Assembly (NCBI GenBank): GCA_018064505.1
Contig: JAGHVC010000122.1
Location: forward strand, 1 to 45,291
Direction of reading: 5' to 3'
DNA: 45,291 nucleotides
From: Candidatus Minthosoma caballi
GTDB taxonomy: Bacteria; Bacteroidota; Bacteroidia; Bacteroidales; Bacteroidaceae
A program made the position numbers and the translations under genes. Every line of letters begins with the position of its first letter. Within the stretch, counting starts at the first letter, position 1. Below are positions 33,069-41,020 of this stretch, piece by piece. The notes under the pieces were generated by a model that saw only the letters and a program-made list of their open reading frames with translations, ran no database searches and had not been told where the DNA came from.

Positions 33069-35633
33069 ATGAAAAAGGGTATTGATTGTTTCATCGCTTA
33101 TTCTGGAGATGAAGCAACGCAGAATATTATAAAGCAGTTTCAAGCAGAGTCGCTGGTTAATAATATATATGTGGCTGTAGGTGAAGGAGAGGAGTGCGAC
33201 TTGCAAGGCTGTGAGGTTTGCCGTGAACATAATGTTTTAAGCTCAAAATCCCTAAAATGGGTGAATGAGCACTTGTCGTCTGAGTTTGCTCTTTTTGTGA
33301 AGAAGGGTTCTGACTTCCAGCTTGGCTATCAGGCTCTTCGTCGAATGTATAGTGTGGCAAGGAGTGTTGATGCTGCCATAGTGTATTCTGACAGATATGA
33401 CAAGAAGGGTGACGAAGTGATAGCGCATCCTACTCAGGATGTGTTCTTCGGCAGTGTGCGTGATGACTTTGATTTCGGCTGTTTCTTCATGGTGGCAAGA
33501 AACACACTAAACAAGTATGTTGAGAGCAATGCTGATGCAGACTACAGGTATTCAGCATTGTATGACTTGCATCTGTTCAGTCTTCGCCGCAAGAGAAATG
33601 CTTCCTTGTTCCATATCCGCGAATACCTTTACACAGTCAAGGAAGTGGACATGAGAAAGAGCGGGGAGAAGCAGTTTGACTATGTAGACCCTCGTAACCG
33701 TGATGTGCAGATAGAGAGGGAGCAGGTATGCACAAAGCACCTGAAAGAGATTGGCGCCTACATTGCCCCAGGGAGTGTGGTTGAGGTGTCGGTGGATAAG
33801 TATGACTTCGCCACAGAGGCTTCTGTCATCATTCCTGTGAGAAATAGGGTGAAGACCATTGAAGATGCTGTGAGAAGTGCTTTGTCGCAGAAGGCTGAGT
33901 TTGCCTTCAATGTGATGGTGGTAGATAATCTCTCCACAGATGGCACTACAGATGTGGTAGAGAAGCTTGCTGCAGAGGATGAGAGAGTGGTGTTGATAAA
34001 GCCTGATAGAAATGACCTCGGAATTGGTGGATGCTGGAGCTTGGCATTCAATGACGAAAGATGTGGCAGATTTGCTATTCAGCTCGACAGCGACGATCTG
34101 TACAGTGGCCCTGACACATTGCAGCGAATCGTGGATAAGTTCTATGCCGAACGATGCGGAATGGTGATTGGCTCATATCGTATGTGCAATTTCCAGTTGG
34201 AGACTTTGCCTCCAGGACTTATCGACCACAAGGAATGGACCGAGGAGAATGGAAGGAATAATGCTTTGAGAATCAATGGACTTGGTGCTCCTCGCGCATT
34301 CTTCACTCCATTACTGAGAAAGATAGGAATGCCAAACACAAGCTACGGCGAGGACTATGCTGTAGGCTTGGCATTCAGCAGAAAGTATAAGATTGGCAGA
34401 ATCTACGATGAGCTTTATCTCTGCCGCAGATGGGAAGGAAACAGTGATGCGGCTTTGAGTCCAGAGAAGATTGTGATAAACAATTGCTACAAGGACAGTA
34501 TCCGCACCATGGAGATTATCGACCGAAGAAGGCTAAATGAGTTCTGGGACTGTGGCATCACGGCTCAGGATGCAAAGAATCTGCTTGAGGAACAAAAGGA
34601 GCAGTGGAAGGATCTGAGGGAGAGATATGAGCAGTTGGTCAATGTGGTGACAACAGACTTCATCCTCGACAATGGCTGCAAGCTGGCTGCTCAGTACAAT
34701 CCTGCCAGAATAGTATCTACTGGGGCAAAGGTGGATGCGCAGAGCATCAGCCGCCGTCCTTGCTTCCTTTGCGATGTGAACAGGCCAGAGGAGCAGATTA
34801 GCTACCCTCTGCTGAAGAAGTATCATTTGCTTGTCAATCCTTATCCTATACTTCCTAATCATTTCACTATTCCGCTTCGCCTTCACAGTGACCAGAAGAT
34901 AAAGGATTACTATGAAGACATGATGGAGATAGCGGATATGATTGGTGATGAGATGATGGTGTTCTACAATGGCCCTCAGTGCGGGGCAAGTGCTCCCGAC
35001 CACATGCACTTCCAGGCAGGAAGCAGAGGTGTAGTGCCTTTGGAAAGAGACTGGACAGAGAAGTATCGCTACAGTCGTTCCAGAGTGTATCCAATCAGCG
35101 AGAATGAGTATCTTGAGGCAATGACTCTTGAGCAGGTGGCAGACAACACAGGCGTGTTCAGCTTGAGAGGCTATGTATGCCCAGGTGTGGTGATTGTGAC
35201 AAGAACTCCTAAAGCAAATAAATTCCTCTTTAATAAAATATACAATTCGCTCCCAATACCAGAAGGGCAGATAGAGCCAATGATGAATATCATGGCATGG
35301 AAAGAGGCAAGCTCTACAGATGGCACCCCTCGCATAGTGAGTGTTATTCTGCCAAGAAGGAAGCATCGTCCTGATTGCTACTTTGCGGAGGGAGACGGCA
35401 AGATTCTAGTCAGCCCAGGAGCTCTCGACATGGGAGGCTTGCTAATAACTCCGCGTGAGGAAGACTTCAAGAAGATGAATATGGACATAGCCCGAAACAT
35501 CATTCAGGAGTGTGCGATGTCGCTCGATGACGAGCTCGCTATGATCCTGAAATTCAAGGGGGGGGGGTATTTGACCGGTGAATCCAAGAAAAAGCGACAG
35601 GAGGCTTTAAATCATGCAAGAAAAGAGTCTTAG
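33069..35633 (+). CDS. GT2 glycosyltransferase fused to a DUF4922 (GalT/HIT-like) domain
   Basis: 854 residues in three parts. Residues 1-245 look like a first, degenerate GT-A-like domain (AIVYSDRYDKKGDE). Residues 251-480 are a clear GT2 domain: ASVIIPVRNRVKTIEDAV, VVDNLSTDGTTD, and the DxD site D340-S-D342-D343. From about 545 comes DUF4922, with RRPCFLCDVNRPEEQ (a CxxC as in GalT), LVNPYPILPNHFTIP and the HxHxQ triad H645-M-H647-F-Q649. In the GalT/Ap4A-phosphorylase branch the second His is the nucleotidyl-carrying residue. So one chain may both handle a sugar phosphate or nucleotide sugar and transfer a sugar; substrates are unknown. A G10 tract near the 3' end (35558-35567) could shift the frame. 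It overlaps the next gene by 20 bases. Confidence 0.85.
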   Translation: MKKGIDCFIAYSGDEATQNIIKQFQAESLVNNIYVAVGEGEECDLQGCEVCREHNVLSSKSLKWVNEHLSSEFALFVKKGSDFQLGYQALRRMYSVARSVDAAIVYSDRYDKKGDEVIAHPTQDVFFGSVRDDFDFGCFFMVARNTLNKYVESNADADYRYSALYDLHLFSLRRKRNASLFHIREYLYTVKEVDMRKSGEKQFDYVDPRNRDVQIEREQVCTKHLKEIGAYIAPGSVVEVSVDKYDFATEASVIIPVRNRVKTIEDAVRSALSQKAEFAFNVMVVDNLSTDGTTDVVEKLAAEDERVVLIKPDRNDLGIGGCWSLAFNDERCGRFAIQLDSDDLYSGPDTLQRIVDKFYAERCGMVIGSYRMCNFQLETLPPGLIDHKEWTEENGRNNALRINGLGAPRAFFTPLLRKIGMPNTSYGEDYAVGLAFSRKYKIGRIYDELYLCRRWEGNSDAALSPEKIVINNCYKDSIRTMEIIDRRRLNEFWDCGITAQDAKNLLEEQKEQWKDLRERYEQLVNVVTTDFILDNGCKLAAQYNPARIVSTGAKVDAQSISRRPCFLCDVNRPEEQISYPLLKKYHLLVNPYPILPNHFTIPLRLHSDQKIKDYYEDMMEIADMIGDEMMVFYNGPQCGASAPDHMHFQAGSRGVVPLERDWTEKYRYSRSRVYPISENEYLEAMTLEQVADNTGVFSLRGYVCPGVVIVTRTPKANKFLFNKIYNSLPIPEGQIEPMMNIMAWKEASSTDGTPRIVSVILPRRKHRPDCYFAEGDGKILVSPGALDMGGLLITPREEDFKKMNMDIARNIIQECAMSLDDELAMILKFKGGGYLTGESKKKRQEALNHARKES
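35558..35567 (+). repeat. G10 homopolymer, candidate contingency tract
   Basis: Ten consecutive G inside the GT2-DUF4922 gene, read as Lys-Gly-Gly-Gly. With nine G the frame stops at a TGA within two codons of the tract; with eleven it stops after a few more. Either change removes about the last 20 residues. Confidence 0.8.
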
Positions 35634-36792
35634 TGTAGGCATACTGAAAGCTGAAAAAGTACAGGTGGTTTTCCACGGAGAATATATGCTCTGTGGAAAA
35701 TCTTTTGTTGGAGAACATGCTTTCTCTCTCAATGATGCAGGCGCTGTGTTTGTGCCTTCGTCGGGCGAGTGCTCTTTCACCATAAAAGATGTGGTGATAG
35801 GCATAGGCTTTCATTGGGAGAGGACTGAGCATCAAACCTTCCGTGGAGTGCTGAAGCTGATTGATGAGGAAGGAATGCTGAGAGCCGTGAATGTGGTTCC
35901 TGTTGAGACTTACCTTGCCAGCGTCATCAGCAGTGAGATGAGTGCCAATGCATCGATGGAGTTGCTTAAAGCTCACTCTGTGATTTCGAGAAGCTGGGTG
36001 CTGAGGCAGATGGAGCATAGCATTCCTGTGACAGCAGCTGAGGATGAGGAGGAAGTGAGAGATGATTTCATTGTGAGATGGTATGATAGCGAAGGGCATA
36101 CTCTGTTTGATGTGTGTGCCGATGATCATTGCCAGCGCTATCAAGGCATAACAAGGCAGAGCAATCCTAATGTGGTTGAGGCTATTGAGCAGACTCGGGG
36201 AGAGGTGCTGATGAGTGAGGGAGAGGTGTGCGATGCCCGATTCTCGAAGTGCTGTGGCGGTGTACTCGAGACCTTTGAGAACTGCTGGCAGCCAGTGCAT
36301 TTCCCATATCTTGTGACAAAGGCTGACCCTTATTGCAACACAACCGACAAGAGGATTCTTAGTCAGGTGCTTAACAACTACGATCAGGAGACTGTTAACT
36401 TCTACCGCTGGGATGTGAAGTACACAGCTGAGGAATTAAGTGAACTTGTGAAGAGGAAGTCGGGTATTGACTTTGGCGTGATAACAGATTTGATTCCTGT
36501 GATGAGGGGAGAGTCGGACAGAATAGTGCTGTTGAAGGTTGTGGGAGATAAACGAACTGTCACGGTGGGCAAGGAGCTTGAGATAAGGAAGTGGCTTAGC
36601 GAAAGCCATTTGTATTCAAGCGCTTTTGATGTAGAAAAGACTTCAGATGGCTTCATCCTGCACGGAAAAGGGTGGGGACACGGAGTTGGTCTGTGCCAGA
36701 TAGGGGCAGCAGTTATGGGAGAAAAAGGGTTTAATTATAGAGAAATACTGGAACATTACTATCCAAGTGCAACGGTGGAGAAGCTGTGGTAG
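35614..36792 (+). CDS. SpoIID/LytB-family peptidoglycan enzyme without signal peptide
   Basis: 392 residues. The SpoIID domain is complete: VPVETYLASVISSEM with the likely catalytic E108, AHSVISRSWVL, DDHCQRYQG (H172, C173), RFSKCCGG (C213, C214) in place of the usual HxTCGG, and the closing GKGWGHGVGLCQIGAAVMGEKGFNYREILEHYYP. SpoIID of sporulating Firmicutes is a lytic transglycosylase acting on peptide-stripped glycan. Here the N-terminus (MQEKSLSVGILKAEKV) has no signal peptide or TM, so the protein is predicted to be cytoplasmic, which would suit imported fragments. It overlaps the genes on both sides (20 and 7 bases). Confidence 0.88.
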   Translation: MQEKSLSVGILKAEKVQVVFHGEYMLCGKSFVGEHAFSLNDAGAVFVPSSGECSFTIKDVVIGIGFHWERTEHQTFRGVLKLIDEEGMLRAVNVVPVETYLASVISSEMSANASMELLKAHSVISRSWVLRQMEHSIPVTAAEDEEEVRDDFIVRWYDSEGHTLFDVCADDHCQRYQGITRQSNPNVVEAIEQTRGEVLMSEGEVCDARFSKCCGGVLETFENCWQPVHFPYLVTKADPYCNTTDKRILSQVLNNYDQETVNFYRWDVKYTAEELSELVKRKSGIDFGVITDLIPVMRGESDRIVLLKVVGDKRTVTVGKELEIRKWLSESHLYSSAFDVEKTSDGFILHGKGWGHGVGLCQIGAAVMGEKGFNYREILEHYYPSATVEKLW

Positions 36793-38081
36793 ATAAGAAA
36801 AAGCAACATAGTCCGTGGGTATGGATTCCCACCCTTTGCGCTGCCGAGGAGATTCCTACGGCAGTAGTGACATTCGTGGCTGTGCTGATGCTGCTGCAGT
36901 TTGGCGCCTCTATTGAGATGGCAAGCATTTACTGCGGATTGCTGTTCCTGCCTTGGGTGCTCAAGTCGTTCTTAAGGTCGAAGGTGAGGAATCAGGGCAA
37001 CTTCAAGATGCATCTGCACATAGTGGAGTCGCTGATGTTTGCCTGCCTGATAGGTGTGGCGCTCTATGTGAACGAGTGCAAGGTTGTCCCCTTCATTCTC
37101 TTCGTCTTTCTGTTTGTAATAGCCTTCCTTTGTGCATGGCATGGGTTGTTGGCAAGGATGTACTACAACCGCATGCTTTACCCTCTGCAGCAAAAGATAT
37201 ATAACAAGACGAAGATGTTTGCTTCGCAATCCACAATAGTGCTAACCTACGGCGTGCTCATCATTGTGGCAGGCTTCTTCGAGGTGTTCTTCCGCAGCTA
37301 TCAGAAAGCATGGGCAATGGAGAGCTACCTTGTGGCAGGGGTGTTCTTCGTTTTCTGTGCCATCAACTATTTGGTGCTGCTCAATCCGCGAGTGCACAAT
37401 CCCTACAGATATGAATCACTCATCGGTGCATTCAAGAATGAGATGCACATAGTGGAAAGAATACAGCAGAAGCCCCACATCAAGGCTGTCATCATGAGTG
37501 CCTTCTTCCTCCTTTTGCCACAGGCGCTGATGTTCAACAGCCGAGTGTTCTTCCTTCTTGCCGATCCCGAAGATGGTGGCATGGGATGCTCTGTGCAGGA
37601 GGTGGGATTTGCTCAGGGAGCAATAGGAGTGATAGCCTTTTCTGTGGGAGCTGTGGTGGGCAGGTATCTGCTCGAGAAGAAGGGCGGAAAAGCCATGTTC
37701 TGGCCATTCTCCATTTTCCTCACACTCTCACCTGTGTTCTATATGTTCATGTCTCACAATCCTCTAATAGGCAATCTCGTAGCCCTCTGCTGCATGACCT
37801 TCTTTGCCCAGCTGTTCTTTGGCTTTGGCTCGAATGTGTGCATGCTGTTTGTTAGATACATTTCCGAGCAAAGGTACCGCAATGACATCAACTTCCTCTA
37901 TGTTCCGCTGGTGGCAGGAGCAATGATTGTGCCAATGATGGCGTCAGGGTGGATGGTCACGCTTCTTGGCTTCAAGACCTTCTTTATTGTCAATATAGCT
38001 TGCGCCCCTGTGGCGTGGGTGGTGCTGTGGTGCATGAAAACAAAAAAGATAATAGTTCAAGATGAAAGAAAAAAAGAATAA
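36786..38081 (+). CDS. MFS permease, AmpG-related paralogue
   Basis: 431 residues with about twelve TM helices. The start is GTG at 36786, overlapping the SpoIID stop. The opening WVWIPTLCAAEEIPTAVVTF and FLPWVLKSFL align with WVPTLYFSEAVPFSAVML and GLPWVVKPLW of the next gene, so the two permeases are diverged paralogues. This copy lacks the P-x-x-D (SPIID) after the conserved K, and has a long loop around residues 125-150. It may transport a related substrate or pair with the downstream permease. Substrate unknown. Confidence 0.82.
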   Translation: MVDKKKQHSPWVWIPTLCAAEEIPTAVVTFVAVLMLLQFGASIEMASIYCGLLFLPWVLKSFLRSKVRNQGNFKMHLHIVESLMFACLIGVALYVNECKVVPFILFVFLFVIAFLCAWHGLLARMYYNRMLYPLQQKIYNKTKMFASQSTIVLTYGVLIIVAGFFEVFFRSYQKAWAMESYLVAGVFFVFCAINYLVLLNPRVHNPYRYESLIGAFKNEMHIVERIQQKPHIKAVIMSAFFLLLPQALMFNSRVFFLLADPEDGGMGCSVQEVGFAQGAIGVIAFSVGAVVGRYLLEKKGGKAMFWPFSIFLTLSPVFYMFMSHNPLIGNLVALCCMTFFAQLFFGFGSNVCMLFVRYISEQRYRNDINFLYVPLVAGAMIVPMMASGWMVTLLGFKTFFIVNIACAPVAWVVLWCMKTKKIIVQDERKKE

Positions 38082-39345
38082 ACCATATCAGTGGGTGCCG
38101 ACCCTCTATTTCAGCGAGGCAGTGCCTTTCTCTGCAGTCATGCTCATTTCCGTCATCATGTTCAAGGAACTTGGATTGTCTGATGGGCAAATCACCATGT
38201 ACACAGGTTGGTTAGGTCTTCCTTGGGTGGTAAAGCCGCTGTGGAGCCCTATTATCGACAACCTCAAGACCAAGCACTGGTGGATTATCGCTACTCAGTT
38301 GACAATGAGCATCCTGCTTGCTCTCGTTGCATTCACTTTGCCTACGGATTATTGGCTGCAATGCACGCTGGCGCTCTTCATGATCATTGCCTTTGCCAGT
38401 GCCACTCACGACATCTCAGCCGATGGCTTCTACATCATCGGTTTGGAGGAGAAAGCGCAGGAGCTCTATGTTGGTGTGCGCAACACCTTCTATCGCATAG
38501 GCATGGTAGTGGGGCAGGGCATGCTCGTCATGCTTGCAGGTGCTTTGCAGAAGGGTTTGCTGGGCGATTCTTTGTCGGGAACCGAATACTCATGGGGCTT
38601 TGTCTTCATCGTATTAAGTGCATTGATGTTCCTGCTGTGCCTGTATCACAAGATTGCCCTTCCTAAGGTTGAAGATGCTTCGAAGGACAAGCAGTCTTTC
38701 GTGTGGAGCGAGCAGGTGAGCGAGTTTGGCAAGACGCTCAAGGTCTTCATCACCAAGCCTCACATCATCTCTGCCCTTTGCTTCATCCTCCTGTTCCGTC
38801 TTCCTGAGGGATTGCTCACCAAGATTGTGCCTCTCTTCCTCACTCGCGACCTTGCAGAGGGAGGTCTTGCCATGGACGACGTAAGCTTTGGCATGATTTA
38901 TGGCACGCTTGGCGTCATCGGTTTGCTTGGTGGCGGCATTGTTGGCGGATGGGCAGTTAGCAAATGGGGACTGAAGAAATGCCTCTGGCCTCTTGTGCTC
39001 TGCATCACGCTGCCCGATCTTGTTTATGTCTATCTCAGCTTTGTGCCAACCAACAACCTATGGCTTATTGGCTCATGCGTATGCATTGAGCAGATTGGCT
39101 ACGGTCTCGGCTTCGCAGCCTACACCCTCTATCTTGTCACCTTCTCCCGTGGCGAGCGCAGCACAGCCGTATTCTCCATCTGCACTGCCTTCCAGTATCT
39201 TGGAGGAGTGATGCTCCCTGGCATGGTCTCAGGCCTCATTTCCGAGAATGTAGGCTACCAGCAATTCTTCATCATCATCATGGCTCTGTGCTTGGTGACA
39301 TTTGGAGTGACGGCAATAGTGAAATTAGATGATGGGGGAAAATAA
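38062..39345 (+). CDS. MFS permease, AmpG-like (muropeptide importer candidate)
   Basis: 427 residues with about twelve TM helices. AmpG-type marks: YQWVPTLYFSEAVPF, LGLPWVVKPLWSPIIDNL, and SATHDISADGFYI near residue 112, which resembles the conserved A-x-Q-D-I-x-x-D-A stretch of AmpG. AmpG imports GlcNAc-anhydroMurNAc peptides for cell wall recycling. It overlaps the previous permease by 20 bases and is last in the four-gene operon. Sugar-importing MFS relatives cannot be excluded, so no gene symbol is assigned. Confidence 0.82.
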   Translation: MKEKKNKPYQWVPTLYFSEAVPFSAVMLISVIMFKELGLSDGQITMYTGWLGLPWVVKPLWSPIIDNLKTKHWWIIATQLTMSILLALVAFTLPTDYWLQCTLALFMIIAFASATHDISADGFYIIGLEEKAQELYVGVRNTFYRIGMVVGQGMLVMLAGALQKGLLGDSLSGTEYSWGFVFIVLSALMFLLCLYHKIALPKVEDASKDKQSFVWSEQVSEFGKTLKVFITKPHIISALCFILLFRLPEGLLTKIVPLFLTRDLAEGGLAMDDVSFGMIYGTLGVIGLLGGGIVGGWAVSKWGLKKCLWPLVLCITLPDLVYVYLSFVPTNNLWLIGSCVCIEQIGYGLGFAAYTLYLVTFSRGERSTAVFSICTAFQYLGGVMLPGMVSGLISENVGYQQFFIIIMALCLVTFGVTAIVKLDDGGK

Positions 39346-39490
39346 GAAAATAAGAGCTGCAGGGCAAGATTAGCAATAACTATTTACCTACTATTCTCTC
39401 TGACATAGCATTGAGATACAAGCACTGTTGACGACTGATGACTTTGCTTTTCAATCCACCAAAAGAAAAGCGGAAGAACCGAAATTGTTG

Positions 39491-39657
39491 AAACACTCAT
39501 CACTCATCACAAGCACCACTTAAGTACATGAATATTATAGCTTTAGATATGTGACGAGTGCTTTTTGACTCATCACCACTCATCACACACTCATCACACC
39601 AATAACACACAGAGTTTCAATCGACTAACATGCATCTGTGACGAGTGATGAGTGTTT
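39491..39657. repeat. Long inverted-repeat module next to copy B
   Basis: AAACACTCATCACTCATCAC (39491-39510) and GTGACGAGTGATGAGTGTTT (39638-39657) are inverted with 19 of 20 matches. Between them are an inner GTGACGAGTG (about 39551) and three CTCATCAC units (39569-39597). Together with copy B and the hairpin near 40200 it accounts for most of the 906-base gene-free stretch 39346-40251. Confidence 0.75.
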
Positions 39658-39661
39658 TTGA

Positions 39662-40087
39662 TTTTCTTACAGTCGCCATGCCTATGTGGAAATTGAGACG
39701 AAATGAAAAACACTCTTCACTCGTCATCAACAGAAGGAAACATACTGATATTCATTCCCTTAGAAGCATGAAGAGTGGATGAAGAGTGGATGAAGAGTGG
39801 AATAGCACTCTTCATCCACCCAACAAACTATCATTCAAACGATTAGGTAGCCATTATGAAGAGTGAAGAGTTTTTGAGTGAATTCATTTTTGCTGAGAAT
39901 GCGAGTGTGCAACACTTGTCCTCACAAACATTGAAAAAAGCTCTTCATCCATTCACATTATTCGCCTTCACTGAATACGGTTATTCGCTTCCTGTGAATA
40001 CTGTTAGTCAAGCCGTAAGAATGAGATTATTCATGCCCTGTGAATAAGGGTATTCACGCAGCGTGTATAAATAGGTTGTAGTCAATG
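39662..40087 (+). repeat. Dispersed intergenic composite element, copy B
   Basis: Homologous to 19082-19495. Features in order: ACAGTCGCCATGCCTATG; a 22-codon ORF (39703-39771) equal in length to that of copy A; outer arms AAAAACACTCTTCACTC (from 39706) and GAGTGAAGAGTTTTT (39861-39875); an inner perfect 14-bp hairpin, GTGGATGAAGAGTG (39786-39799) with CACTCTTCATCCAC (39806-39819), loop of six, preceded by further GATGAAGAGTG units; a 63-codon ORF starting MKSEEFLSEF (39856-40047) that is closed early in copy A; and the 23-base array with units at 39973, 39996, 40019, 40042 and 40065. From 40088 to 40189 nothing clear is seen. Confidence 0.8.
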
Positions 40088-40189
40088 TGTTTTCAACCGC
40101 TAAACTCGAAACCTTTTCGATAGCAAACACTTATTATTTGTTTTGGTAGTAACAAGGGGGTAGGGTGTAGTTTGATTTGTTATATAATA

Positions 40190-40225
40190 CAAGAAAGTAG
40201 CCTTCTGTGTGAGGCTACTTTCTTG
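40190..40225 (-). terminator. Hairpin after the Ala-rich lipoprotein gene
   Basis: CAAGAAAGTAGCC (40190-40202) pairs perfectly with GGCTACTTTCTTG (40213-40225), 26 bases beyond the stop of the minus-strand gene. It lacks a T-run, so it may terminate weakly or protect the 3' end. Confidence 0.6.
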
Positions 40226-40251
40226 CTTATATATTATAATGTGTAGTCGGA

Positions 40252-40851
40252 TTAGATGCCGAGCTTGCCCTTGAGCTTGTTGGCAGCATCGTCAACTGCT
40301 TGGCCAGCCTTTTCCTTTGCATTCTGAACTGCGTCGTTAGCCTTTTCCTTTGCTGCTTCCTTAGCAGCATCAGCAGCTTCGTTAGCCTTTTCCTTCACAG
40401 TCTCGGCTACATTTGTTGCTGCGCCTTCTGTTGCTTCTGCACCTTCTGCAGCCTTTACAGGGATTGCGTTAACGGCAGAAACGAGTGTAGAAAGAGTCTT
40501 GTTCTTTGATGCTACAGAGTTGATCTGCTCCTCGTGAGCTGCAATGAACTGCTTGATCTTTGCAAGGTAAGAAGCAGCTTCTTCGATCTTGCCTTCCTTC
40601 TGGAGCTTCTCTACGAATGCCTGTGCCTTTGTGAGGGTTGCTTCTGTGTCCTCAGCATTTTCTGACTCGATGGCAGAGTTGAGCAATTCGATAGCCTGGT
40701 CAGCATCTTCGATAGCTGGCTCTTCGATTGTGGCAGAGTCGCAGCATGAAGCAATTGTGTCACAGCATGATCCCTTACCGTCTGTCTTGCCATTGCAAGC
40801 TGAGAATGTAATGGCTGCGATTGCCATTACTGCAATGAAAATCTTTTTCAT
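40252..40851 (-). CDS. Ala/Lys-rich lipoprotein of unknown function
   Basis: 199 residues. Lipobox FSAC with C19. After the signal come Cys pairs (SCCDTIASCCDS, about 28-39), then a helical region (45-115) and an Ala/Lys/Glu-rich tail (140-195) with repeats such as KEKANEAADAAKEAAKEKAND, typical of an extended amphipathic helix like LEA- or apolipoprotein-type repeats. No enzyme motif is seen. It shares a palindromic promoter region with the divergent S41-like gene, which suggests joint control. The two CC motifs might bind metal or form disulfides; this is a guess. Confidence 0.75.
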   Translation of the reverse strand: MKKIFIAVMAIAAITFSACNGKTDGKGSCCDTIASCCDSATIEEPAIEDADQAIELLNSAIESENAEDTEATLTKAQAFVEKLQKEGKIEEAASYLAKIKQFIAAHEEQINSVASKNKTLSTLVSAVNAIPVKAAEGAEATEGAATNVAETVKEKANEAADAAKEAAKEKANDAVQNAKEKAGQAVDDAANKLKGKLGI

Positions 40852-40953
40852 GTGATTTTGTTTTTGAATTTATTAGTTATTTGTGTTAATTGAATTCTTA
40901 ATCGCTTCCAAATCTTTCTTCTTCGTCTTCGGATGTTTTTAAGCAATGTGTTT

Positions 40954-40985
40954 GCAAAGGTAACGAGTTTTTTTATTACCTTTGC
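40954..40985. promoter_or_regulatory. Palindromic divergent promoter
   Basis: GCAAAGGTAA (40954-40963) and TTACCTTTGC (40976-40985) are exact inverted repeats 12 bases apart. Each holds a -7 box TACCTTTG: minus strand at 40962-40955 for the lipoprotein (leader about 100 bases), plus strand at 40977-40984 for the S41-like gene. The plus -33 TTTG (40951-40954) touches the minus -7 box. Confidence 0.7.
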
Positions 40986-41020
40986 ACAAACATTATTTAA
41001 AATAGTATAAAAATACTGTG

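Noticed and set aside
39856-40047. 63-codon gene inside repeat copy B
   Set aside because: The frame runs through the 23-base array and is closed by a stop after 19 codons in copy A; more likely part of the element than a gene.
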